Part shown: one piece after another, positions 27,904 to 35,384 of the stretch
How positions within the stretch are numbered: the first letter of the stretch is position 1
Layout of the letters: the number at the start of each line of letters is the position of its first letter
Source: Candidatus Protochlamydia phocaeensis
GTDB taxonomy: Bacteria > Chlamydiota > Chlamydiia > Chlamydiales > Parachlamydiaceae
DNA length: 64,000 nucleotides
Reading direction: 5' to 3'
Assembly (NCBI RefSeq): GCF_001545115.1
Contig: NZ_FCNU01000030.1
Coordinates: forward strand, 32,976 to 96,975
Made by a program: the position numbers and the translations under genes
Notes under the pieces: generated by a model
Databases searched by the model: none
Told to the model about the DNA's origin: nothing
Seen by the model: the letters and a program-made list of their open reading frames with translations, nothing else

Positions 27904-28740
27904 CTAGATAATGTCGGCAAAGATTCGTTCCATTTTGCGAAAATAGCGAAAGCCCGTCACGAGAAGAACGGCGTTGACCAAGCAAGAGATGGCAAGGGCT
28001 GCCGGAAGGTCGGCATGATAAGCTCCAAAGCAACACCAACGGAATCCCTCGATAATGCCAGCCATTGGATTGAGAAAATACAACCAACGCCACGGCTCCG
28101 GAACCAAAAAGCTTCCATATCCCACCGGTGAAATAAACATGCCGAACTGAACAATAAAAGGCACAATAAAGCGAAAATCTCTAAAGCGAACCGTAATGGC
28201 TGCCAGCCACAGGCTGGTTCCTAAGCATAAGATCAAAGTAAGGCCAATGAATGCCGGCAACAATAAGATCGTCCAATGCTGAAAAGAACCGGTGACCAGA
28301 AAAAGGAACAGCAGCATGGCCAAACTGATGGCGAAATCGACAAAATTAACCAAGATATAGCTGATCGGCAAGATCATGCGAGGAAAATACACTTTGGAAA
28401 TCATCGGCGCATTGTTAACCAAACTATTGCTGGTCTCAATAAGGCAGCTGGCAAAAAGCTGCCATGGCAGCATGCCTGCTAGGATAAATAGCGGATAGTT
28501 GATGTGATCAGATGCTAAATTGGCAACCTTGCCAAATACAAAAGCAAAAACAGCCATATTGAGAAGCGGACGGATTAATGCCCAGGCCACTCCTAAAAAG
28601 GTCTGCTTATAGCGAACAAGAATATCGCGCCAGGCAAAAAAATAAAATAGCTCGCGGTAGCGGAAAAGATCTTTCAAGTATTCTTTTTGGACCCGACTGG
28701 AGTCGATAATCAAATTAAATTCGAGGCTTTTTTTTGACAT
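27904..28740 (-). CDS. wzm: Polysaccharide ABC exporter permease (Wzm-like)
   Basis: 278 residues, six hydrophobic segments, ABC-2 family. The N-terminal YRELFYFFAWRDILVRYKQTFLGVAWALIRPL is the typical cytoplasmic gate helix and first membrane segment of Wzm/TagG. It pairs with the downstream Wzt-like ATPase as a two-gene leftward operon. It acts in the inner membrane. Confidence 0.93.
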   Translation of the reverse strand: MSKKSLEFNLIIDSSRVQKEYLKDLFRYRELFYFFAWRDILVRYKQTFLGVAWALIRPLLNMAVFAFVFGKVANLASDHINYPLFILAGMLPWQLFASCLIETSNSLVNNAPMISKVYFPRMILPISYILVNFVDFAISLAMLLFLFLVTGSFQHWTILLLPAFIGLTLILCLGTSLWLAAITVRFRDFRFIVPFIVQFGMFISPVGYGSFLVPEPWRWLYFLNPMAGIIEGFRWCCFGAYHADLPAALAISCLVNAVLLVTGFRYFRKMERIFADII

Positions 28741-29238
28741 ATTACGATCAAATAAACTCCTTATTTATAACAACTCACATCTTAATTCTTAAGCATGCTC
28801 TTAGAGGGCGTACTTTCTCCTAATAAGCGAGATTTGAGATGATTTTCCCCTCGAAGTCAATAGGAAATAGCGGTCCATAGCGAGTGAATATGGCCCGCTC
28901 TCTCCTATTGCTTCCTAGGGGAAAAGAACTCGAATCTAAGTCATTAACTCTTAAACGCCTAATGAATCCGGAAGCCCGCTAAACAAAATTCACGAGAGGG
29001 AGGCGTTTCGTCCGATCTCTTTAACTGACTTATCCTATCAAGCAGGCAAGCGAAGTCGCAAACAAAAGCATTATAAATATTTTGAAGGCAGGGTTTTCCG
29101 CCAATAAAATAACATTAGGCATTCATTTAAAAGGCTTTGATGGATTTAGTCAATCCATTTAAATAATCTTTTCCCGATTTTAATAGGGATTGCACTATCT
29201 TTTTGTGTCTTTAGTCCCAATCGTGTATATTAAAAAAA
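28741..29238. other. Intergenic region carrying the longest repeat-B copy
   Basis: About 500 bp without a gene. Bases 28801-28970 hold a long copy of repeat B. The remaining part up to 29238 has no recognisable site apart from an AT-rich leader before the PAS-protein gene, which shows no clear ribosome binding site. Confidence 0.5.
28801..28970. repeat. Repeat family B, long copy
   Basis: Begins TTAGAGGGCGTACTTTCTCC, contains a nested imperfect palindrome (AATAGGAAATAGCGG ... CCGCTCTCTCCTATT) and ends GAATCTAAGTCATTAACTCTTAAAC. The internal section AGGAAATAGCGG..AGCGAGTGAATATGGCCCGC is shared with the copy at 32854-32987. No open frame. Best read as a non-autonomous miniature element. Confidence 0.65.
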
Positions 29239-30606
29239 ATGAATCAAGCCCATAAGATTGTGCTCTCTTCTATGAAAATGAAACCCCTTAGCCGGCAATT
29301 TTTATCTGCCGCTATTATTTTCTTTTACCTGATTCCCCTGCTTTTTTTTGCTTCTTATAGCATTGGCTTAATGTCGCTTAATAAAAGCTGGTCGATTCTT
29401 TCTTTGGGCCTGCTTTTGATTACCTGCGGTTCCTTTGTGCTCATTCTATTGATCTATTATTGGGAGAAAGGGCTGAAAGGGCAAACGTCAGAAGAGCCGA
29501 CTGCCCATTCTCGCCAACTGGCTTTTTTCCCGAATGACAAAGAAACAAAGGTCACTTCAATCGATCCGTCTTTGGCTTTGATACGAAACTCTCCATCGCC
29601 TATTGAAGCAGACGCCCCTCTCAAAGAAAGCGTAAAAGAGCTTTCTTTGCTTCAAGCAGCTTTAGAAGAGAATCAAGAGCAGTACAAGAGTTTGCAGGAG
29701 GAATTGGAGCTTAAAGAGCAGGCCTTCATTAAAATCGAAGAAGAGAACAAGCAGTTGCAAGTCAAAGCCCAACAAGCCGCGCAGGATTTCTCCGATTACA
29801 AGCTTTTTTCAGAAGAGCAATTGAAGCAGAAAAATATGCAAATTGCTGCCCTTCAACAAATGATTGAAGACCAGCGCGCCGAAATGGAAAAAAGACAGGA
29901 TCAAATTTATCAGCTGGACACTAAGGTCCATGATCTAAGTTATGAAATAAAAACACTTTTATATTTGCATGAAGAAGAAAATTCTTCCAAAGCAAGCTCG
30001 AAGCCCGTTGTTAAGAGCGAATCCCCTTTCAAAATTACTTCATCTAGTTCTTTGACTGAGCAGCCGGATGCCCCGCTCCCTTCCTCGGCCACTATCGGCC
30101 TCTTAGAGGATAATCAGTCTGGGAAAGAAAAGCTGATCTCTTCGCCAATTGAGGCAACAGCTCTTCTAAAGAAATGCCTTAATATCGCTCAAAAATTAAC
30201 AGGAGCCAATTATCATAGTAATGAAGCTTCTCGTTACCGCGAGTTTTCTTCTTCTCATTATACGATTGATCAGCGCCGCCTATTTGACAGCTTGCGGCAT
30301 GAGACATCAGGCTTGATTATCATGTATGCCCCAAAAGACAATAAACTGCTTTTTGTGAATAACCAGTGTAAAAATATAGTGGGATGGAGCCCTGAAAAAT
30401 TTACCTCAGATTTTTTTCAAATCTTTCAAGAAGGCTTGATCGACTGGAAGCGGGCTGTCGCTGCCTTATCCAGCTCTTCCGAATCGCAATCTCGCCTGCT
30501 CGCAAAAACAAAGAATGGCCAAGAAGTCCTCTTAAACTGCCATCTCGGCTTGATTCCAGCAGGGCTTTTCCGCAATTACATCATCGGCATTTTTTATCCC
30601 GCATAA
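29239..30606 (+). CDS. Membrane protein with coiled coil and PAS-like domain
   Basis: 455 residues. Two membrane helices at about 22-44 and 53-74, then a long coiled coil (about 125-245, Glu/Gln/Leu rich), a Ser/Pro-rich linker, and a C-terminal PAS-like fold (about 345-455: GLIIMYAPKDNKLLFVNNQCKNIVGWSPEKF ... LLAKTKNGQEVLLNCHLGLI; quoted in part for orientation, key pattern GWSPEKF and KNGQEVLLN). No kinase, cyclase or HTH domain is attached, so the sensor output is unknown. It might signal through partner proteins. It ends at a strong palindrome. Confidence 0.7.
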   Translation: MNQAHKIVLSSMKMKPLSRQFLSAAIIFFYLIPLLFFASYSIGLMSLNKSWSILSLGLLLITCGSFVLILLIYYWEKGLKGQTSEEPTAHSRQLAFFPNDKETKVTSIDPSLALIRNSPSPIEADAPLKESVKELSLLQAALEENQEQYKSLQEELELKEQAFIKIEEENKQLQVKAQQAAQDFSDYKLFSEEQLKQKNMQIAALQQMIEDQRAEMEKRQDQIYQLDTKVHDLSYEIKTLLYLHEEENSSKASSKPVVKSESPFKITSSSSLTEQPDAPLPSSATIGLLEDNQSGKEKLISSPIEATALLKKCLNIAQKLTGANYHSNEASRYREFSSSHYTIDQRRLFDSLRHETSGLIIMYAPKDNKLLFVNNQCKNIVGWSPEKFTSDFFQIFQEGLIDWKRAVAALSSSSESQSRLLAKTKNGQEVLLNCHLGLIPAGLFRNYIIGIFYPA

Positions 30607-30679
30607 TCGCTTTTCCTTGCCCTTAATTGCCTATATATGCGTTTTAATACCTTCTTAGAAGCTGAATTTATTAACTGTT

Positions 30680-30729
30680 TGGAGTTTTTTTTACCCTTTT
30701 CACGTCAGTTAAAAGGTAAAAAAACTCCA
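30680..30729. terminator. Palindrome between convergent genes, repeat-A derived
   Basis: TGGAGTTTTTTTTACC (30680-30695) pairs with GGTAAAAAAACTCCA (30715-30729). The sequence is the left arm of repeat A with an inverted copy. It separates the PAS-protein gene (plus) from the 227-residue gene (minus) and has T-runs on both strands, so it can work as bidirectional terminator. Confidence 0.6.
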
Positions 30730-30740
30730 AGTTCTTCTTC

Positions 30741-31424
30741 TTAAGCCAGATTTTTCGCTAACCCGGCAAAAAATTGGGCAGTACCCACACCTACTTTAGC
30801 AACAGTTAAAACACCTTTGCCAAACGACAGCGTCGCCTTAATTGAATCGAAGGCATCTGTTCCCACTAAGTCAAGAGCAGATTTCGCGGCTGTGGCCGCC
30901 AAGAGAGCAGCTTCAACTTTATTTCTAGTATGCGCTAAACCGGACTCTTTGCCGTCCATCACATCGCCAACTTTAGATTTGCAAGCCACTCCTACACGAG
31001 CCACTTCGCAAGCGCTGTTCGCCCATTTGAGAGTATTGCTAGCTGATTCGGGCAAATAGTCCACAAGCTGCGTATTGGCAACTTTCAAAGCGAGTTGAGC
31101 AATTTGCACCATCTTCTGGGCCTTTACATCCGCAGATGCTTGATCGGATAAAACTGTGTCCATCTTTGACTTGATATCCAAGCCGGAATGAACAACTGTG
31201 CAAACATCCCCGACAAAATGGACGGCCTTATTGCTTAAAATGGAAGGCGCTCCAGGAACATACTTGGCATAACGAGCATAAGATAAATACTGGCCATAAT
31301 CGATCAGAGTTTTGGCGCAGTTCTTGACTCCCTCATTCTCGTACCAGGGCATCTGCTCTGGACCGGAAAAATCTGCAATTACAAATTCCTTTGAAATATC
31401 TGCATGGGAAATTGAATTTAACAT
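30741..31424 (-). CDS. Hypothetical helical protein, 227 residues
   Basis: No family recognised. Composition is rich in Ala, Val and Lys, with alternating helices of moderate hydrophobicity; the stretches at 160-175 (KVEAALLAATAAKSAL) and 195-222 (SFGKGVLTVAKVGVGTAQFFAGL) could insert in a membrane weakly. No signal peptide. GAGAGG sits upstream of the ATG at 31424. The broad design (polar N-terminus, weakly hydrophobic C-terminal helices) recalls secreted chlamydial proteins, but nothing specific supports that. Confidence 0.6.
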   Translation of the reverse strand: MLNSISHADISKEFVIADFSGPEQMPWYENEGVKNCAKTLIDYGQYLSYARYAKYVPGAPSILSNKAVHFVGDVCTVVHSGLDIKSKMDTVLSDQASADVKAQKMVQIAQLALKVANTQLVDYLPESASNTLKWANSACEVARVGVACKSKVGDVMDGKESGLAHTRNKVEAALLAATAAKSALDLVGTDAFDSIKATLSFGKGVLTVAKVGVGTAQFFAGLAKNLA

Positions 31425-31714
31425 AAATTAACCTCTCTATTAAGATAAACAATAATTATTAACACGATTAAAAATTAACCACCTTTTAAACAAACATATT
31501 AATAAATAAAGGTTAATCTTTATTAACAGTTAAATAATTTTAATATAAATTTCAAATTGGTTTTTAATTTAAATCATTTAAATATTAGGTAAGGAATTAT
31601 GACGGATTGTTGTCGAATTGCTAATTATCTATATTCAGGGAGAAAAGAATGCGAGGAAGGCCTCAGGGAGTGTATTAAAACTCGGTCTTACCTATCACAG
31701 GAATGGCGCATCTT
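31425..31714. other. AT-rich intergenic region with repeat fragments
   Basis: Bases 31425-31580 are very AT-rich. TTGTTGTCGAATTGC at 31608 matches a motif also at 17103, and a solo repeat-B end (GGGAGTGTATTAAAACTCGGTCTTA) lies at 31666-31690. No gene seen. Confidence 0.4.
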
Positions 31715-31921
31715 CTAGGGCGGTTGCAGATGATGCCGCTTTTCAAGATGGCAATCCTCCTTTTCTCTTCCGGCCTTATGACCTTTGCAGGTAAGGCTGG
31801 AGTCTTTTTCTTGAGCATAGCGATGCACGGCATGTGCAAAGGGGGCCTCCCAGCTCCCGGCGTCTGTCCTCGTTATCTTGCCGCCTTTATCTAGCAAGTA
31901 AAAGGTGGCTTCACGCTCCAT
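31715..31921 (-). CDS. Possible small protein downstream of the CoiA-like gene
   Basis: 68 residues, 19 bp after the CoiA-like stop on the same strand, so it could be co-transcribed. Residues 40-66 contain two Cys and several His (LTCKGH ... EDCHLEKRHH), a spacing that might bind a metal. AGGCGG lies close before the ATG, at sub-optimal distance. Codon use resembles its neighbour. I recognise no family; it could also be a chance open frame. Confidence 0.4.
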   Translation of the reverse strand: MEREATFYLLDKGGKITRTDAGSWEAPFAHAVHRYAQEKDSSLTCKGHKAGREKEDCHLEKRHHLQPP

Positions 31922-31940
31922 GCCGCCTAGGGCATGTCCC

Positions 31941-32807
31941 CTAGCGGCAAGCCTTCTCCAACCATAAGTGAAATAGCAAACGGTAAGGATAAAAGAGGTG
32001 TTTTATAAAAGACTTCATCCGTTGATAAGCTCTTTTCTTGGCTTGCAGCGCTTCATCCCCATAAAATTGGTCTTCTTTCATATGCGCTGCCTGTAAATAG
32101 AAGCTGGTCTCTTTTTGCCTTTGCAAGCAACTAAGGTCGCCCGAAAAGAAAAAAGGCCATTGGCAAGCTCGTTGAAAAACGAGGCGCAAGCGCTTGTTTG
32201 AATCGCTGGACTTTTCAAACTCCTGCGGCTGGGTCAAATCGACCGGCAAAGGCTTCATTCTCTGCTTGCGCAGCCCTTTATTTACTAAATCAAACTGATC
32301 GTAAATACAGCCTTTTCCTTCGCGGTCCATATTTGTAAAATAATGGGGACAAGTGCGCAAAGCTTGTTCAGCGGCTGTCAGGCGCACTTGATTGTAGAGG
32401 TGGTCATGCAAGATCCAAACGACTTGCCAGCCTGCTTTTCGATAATCTTGGTTGCGCCGCTCGACTTCTTCTGAGGTAATAAAAGAATATTGGATTTCAA
32501 AAACAATCTTTTTAGATAACCAGGCAACGTCGGCGATGCGCCCAATTTCTGGCAGGCGGTATTCGAGCCGACAGTCTTGCGGGGGAAGAAGGTCGTATAG
32601 ATGCAATTGCAGCTGCAAATGGATGGGCCCCTTTTGATGAAGCCGGCAAGACCGTGTGGGCTGTACGTGGTAAAAATGCCGTTTGCGCTGCAATCCGGCC
32701 CTTAGGCGTACGCAGCTTTGGCACTCGATGCAATAATAGTCTTGCTGTCTATTTGCCCTCTGGGCGCTAATCAGTTTTTTTGTTTGATCCAAAGCGTAGA
32801 GCTGCAT
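31941..32807 (-). CDS. CoiA-like protein (competence-associated nuclease family)
   Basis: 288 residues. The N-terminal part has a zinc-ribbon-like YYCIECQSCVRLRAG followed by HFYHV. A nuclease-like core follows at about 95-140: RIADVAWLSKKIVFEIQYS with the Asp and Glu-x-Gln of restriction-like nucleases, then SEEVERRNQDYRKAGWQVVWIL. This is the CoiA layout, known in competent Firmicutes. Chlamydiae carry ComEC and related genes, so a role in DNA uptake or recombination is conceivable but inferred. No competence genes are adjacent. Confidence 0.78.
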   Translation of the reverse strand: MQLYALDQTKKLISAQRANRQQDYYCIECQSCVRLRAGLQRKRHFYHVQPTRSCRLHQKGPIHLQLQLHLYDLLPPQDCRLEYRLPEIGRIADVAWLSKKIVFEIQYSFITSEEVERRNQDYRKAGWQVVWILHDHLYNQVRLTAAEQALRTCPHYFTNMDREGKGCIYDQFDLVNKGLRKQRMKPLPVDLTQPQEFEKSSDSNKRLRLVFQRACQWPFFFSGDLSCLQRQKETSFYLQAAHMKEDQFYGDEALQAKKRAYQRMKSFIKHLFYPYRLLFHLWLEKACR

Positions 32808-33422
32808 GTCTGGGCCTCACTGGCTACTTATTTGAGAGGATGGGCCATCTTTTAGACGGTGTATTCCCCCTAACAATCGATAATTGAAATTATTTTCTTC
32901 TCAGGAGGCAATAGGAAATAGCAGACAATCGTGAGTGAAGATGGCCCGCTTATCTAAGTCATTAGTGGTTTTAATGCATCCTCTTAGAAAAGAAAAAACT
33001 TGAATCTAGTCCGGTGGCAATTCGACGGCGGCAGTCCTAATCAATAGATTCTTATTGAAATTGTATAATCCCATTAATTTTGATGAAAAGATAAACAAGT
33101 AGATTACAAAAAAATCCATTTATGATATAATTATACTTGTGATAAATTCCCATCTCCTTTATTCATACAATCATTATGTGCACAATCGCACACTTTTCAT
33201 CTATTCTTGACAAAAACGCTTTATTTATCACAAAATGCCTATACCTTTTTTTCTATGTTGGTGGATTAAATTAGCTGTTTGGCCAACCTATATAAAATTA
33301 TCTGAATCTAATTCGTTTGCATGGAAATTTCACTTCCCAAACAGCGCCTTCAGTTACAGACAACAAATCATACTGAATGGATTACTTATTCAGTATTTCT
33401 TATCTCTCTACTTTAGGAAAGC
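32808..33422. other. Long intergenic region upstream of rpoD with repeat B
   Basis: 615 bp. Repeat B fills 32854-32987; a second GAATCTAG motif follows at 33002 with GGTGGCAATTCGACGGCGGCAGTCC, the inverse of the GTCGAATTGC motif. Bases 33060-33422 are the rpoD upstream region; TTGACA at 33207-33212 with CAAAAT 18 bases on is a weak promoter candidate, leaving a leader of roughly 180 nt. Confidence 0.45.
32854..32987. repeat. Repeat family B, copy with well-kept ends
   Basis: Left end AGACGGTGTATTCCCCCTAA, right end TTAGTGGTTTTAATGCATCCTCTT. The outermost 11-12 bases are inverted repeats of each other with one or two mismatches. The interior shares AGGAGGCAATAGGAAATAGC...CGTGAGTGAAGATGGCCCGC with the 28801 copy. 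About 134 bp, no coding capacity. Confidence 0.7.
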
Positions 33423-35090
33423 ATGAATAAAACGACGAATTTCAAGAATCATTTTTCTCAGCAGCATCAACAAAAAATTGATGAGCTTGTGGCCATTTCT
33501 AAAGAGCAAGGTTTCATTACGTATGAAGAAATCAATGAAATTTTGCCAATGTCCTTTGATTCTGCAGATCAGATTGATCAAGTCCTAATTTTTCTTAGCG
33601 GCATGGATATTCAAGTCCTCAATCAATCTGAAGTAGAAAGACAAAAGGAGCGTAAAAAAGAGGCCAAAGAATTAGAGAGCCTTCCCAAAAGAGCGGAGGG
33701 AGCACCCGATGATCCTGTACGCATGTATCTTAAGGAAATGGGATCGGTCCCCCTTCTTAGCAGGGAAGAAGAAGTTGAGATTTCTAAGCGCATAGAAAAA
33801 GCCCAAGTGCAAATCGAACGCATTATTATGCGCTTCCGCTATGCCACATCAGAGGCAATTTCGATAGCAACCTATCTATTAACAGGCAAAGAGCGCTTTG
33901 ACAAATCGATTACCGAAAAAGAAGTGGTCAATAAGCAAGAGTTCATGACTCTTCTTCCCAAGCTTTGCCAATTATTAAAAGAAGAAGATCTCATTTTAGA
34001 AAAATTATTGCTTGAGAGCAATAATCCCAATTTAAAGAAAACAGAAAAGCTGAAGGTCACGGAAGAAATCGAAAAATGCCGCATTCGCATGCAGGCCTAT
34101 CTTCGTCGTCTGCACTTGCGCCATAATATTATCGATGATTTTGTTGAGGTTATTCTACGCGCCTATGACCGCTTTTTGTTCTTGGAAAAGGAAATGCAGG
34201 AGCTGGCTCCTCGCGCGGAGCGCAACAAATTTGCCGCAGCCAAAATGGCGGCAGCAAAGCGCAAGTTAGCCAAACGCGAATTGGCTGCAGGCCGCACGCT
34301 GGAAGACTTCAAAAAAGACGTCAAGATGCTCCAGCGCTGGATGGACAAGAGCCAGGAAGCGAAACGCGAAATGGTCGAATCCAACCTGCGCCTGGTCATT
34401 TCTATCGCCAAAAAATATACCAATAGAGGCCTATCTTTCTTGGACCTGATTCAAGAAGGGAACATGGGCCTCATGAAGGCAGTCGAGAAGTTCGAATATA
34501 GGCGGGGATATAAGTTTTCCACGTATGCGACCTGGTGGATCCGCCAAGCCGTTACGCGGGCAATCGCCGACCAAGCGCGCACAATCCGTATTCCTGTCCA
34601 CATGATTGAAACGATCAACAAGGTGCTGCGCGGAGCGAAAAAGTTGATGATGGAGACAGGCCGAGAGCCCAGTCCCGAAGAGCTCGCAAAAGAGTTAGGC
34701 ATTACGCCTGAACGAGTACGTGAAATTTATAAAATTGCCCAGCACCCAATCTCTTTGCAAGCGGAAGTAGGAGACGGCGGCGAAAGCCAATTCGGCGATT
34801 TCTTGGAAGATACGGGAGCCGACTCGCCTGCAGAAGCGACGGGATATTCGATCCTTAAAGATAAAATGGGAGAGGTTCTTTCTACGCTTAGCGACCGCGA
34901 ACGCAAAGTCCTCATTCAGCGCTTTGGCTTATTAGACGGCAAGCCCAAGACGCTAGAAGAAGTGGGAGTCGAATTTAATGTTACGCGTGAAAGGATTCGC
35001 CAAATTGAAGCAAAAGCTTTACGCAAGATGCGTCATCCTATCCGGTCTAAACAGCTCAAAGCCTTCCTCGATCTGCTCGAAGCTGAATAA
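33423..35090 (+). CDS. rpoD: RNA polymerase major sigma factor (sigma-66, RpoD)
   Basis: 555 residues. Region 1.1 ([24 protein letters not shown], in part) is at the start, region 1.2 [22 protein letters not shown] near 98, region 2 [56 protein letters not shown] (positions about 325-380; core YATWWIRQA), region 3 and region 4 with the [23 protein letters not shown]. It recognises housekeeping promoters, in line with the TTGACA/TATAAT-like sites seen here. AGGA precedes the ATG. Monocistronic with its own terminator. Confidence 0.98.
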   Translation: MNKTTNFKNHFSQQHQQKIDELVAISKEQGFITYEEINEILPMSFDSADQIDQVLIFLSGMDIQVLNQSEVERQKERKKEAKELESLPKRAEGAPDDPVRMYLKEMGSVPLLSREEEVEISKRIEKAQVQIERIIMRFRYATSEAISIATYLLTGKERFDKSITEKEVVNKQEFMTLLPKLCQLLKEEDLILEKLLLESNNPNLKKTEKLKVTEEIEKCRIRMQAYLRRLHLRHNIIDDFVEVILRAYDRFLFLEKEMQELAPRAERNKFAAAKMAAAKRKLAKRELAAGRTLEDFKKDVKMLQRWMDKSQEAKREMVESNLRLVISIAKKYTNRGLSFLDLIQEGNMGLMKAVEKFEYRRGYKFSTYATWWIRQAVTRAIADQARTIRIPVHMIETINKVLRGAKKLMMETGREPSPEELAKELGITPERVREIYKIAQHPISLQAEVGDGGESQFGDFLEDTGADSPAEATGYSILKDKMGEVLSTLSDRERKVLIQRFGLLDGKPKTLEEVGVEFNVTRERIRQIEAKALRKMRHPIRSKQLKAFLDLLEAE

Positions 35091-35098
35091 AACTTATG

Positions 35099-35125
35099 GC
35101 CCCTAAATAGGGGCTATTTTATTTT
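35099..35125 (+). terminator. Intrinsic terminator of rpoD
   Basis: GCCCCTA (35099-35105) pairs with TAGGGGC (35108-35114), followed by TATTTTATTTT, eight bases after the rpoD stop. Confidence 0.88.
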
Positions 35126-35384
35126 AGAGCCCTTTTGCGAACTTTGCTTTTTTTAACTCTTTGTCTCTTATTCCTGCTTTATATTTTATGAAGCTGCAAA
35201 AGCTAGAGGAAGAAAGGTAAGATTTGCCGCTTGTAGCGAATGAGATAGAAAATGCTTGGCGGTTTTTTCAAAGCCTATTATGATACCATCCTAATTCAGA
35301 AACCTTTTCAATTTACGCTGATCATTTCTGTCTGCGGCAGAATGATTTGTTCTTCCCATGGCTTCTCAAAAAATAATATAGCAG

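Noticed and set aside
28975..29238. Search for a tRNA or small RNA in the gap before the PAS-protein gene
   Set aside because: No cloverleaf, no GTTCGAATC-type T-loop and no clear promoter-terminator pair.
33235..33426. 63-codon frame just before rpoD
   Set aside because: No ribosome binding site, odd composition, and it occupies the rpoD leader.
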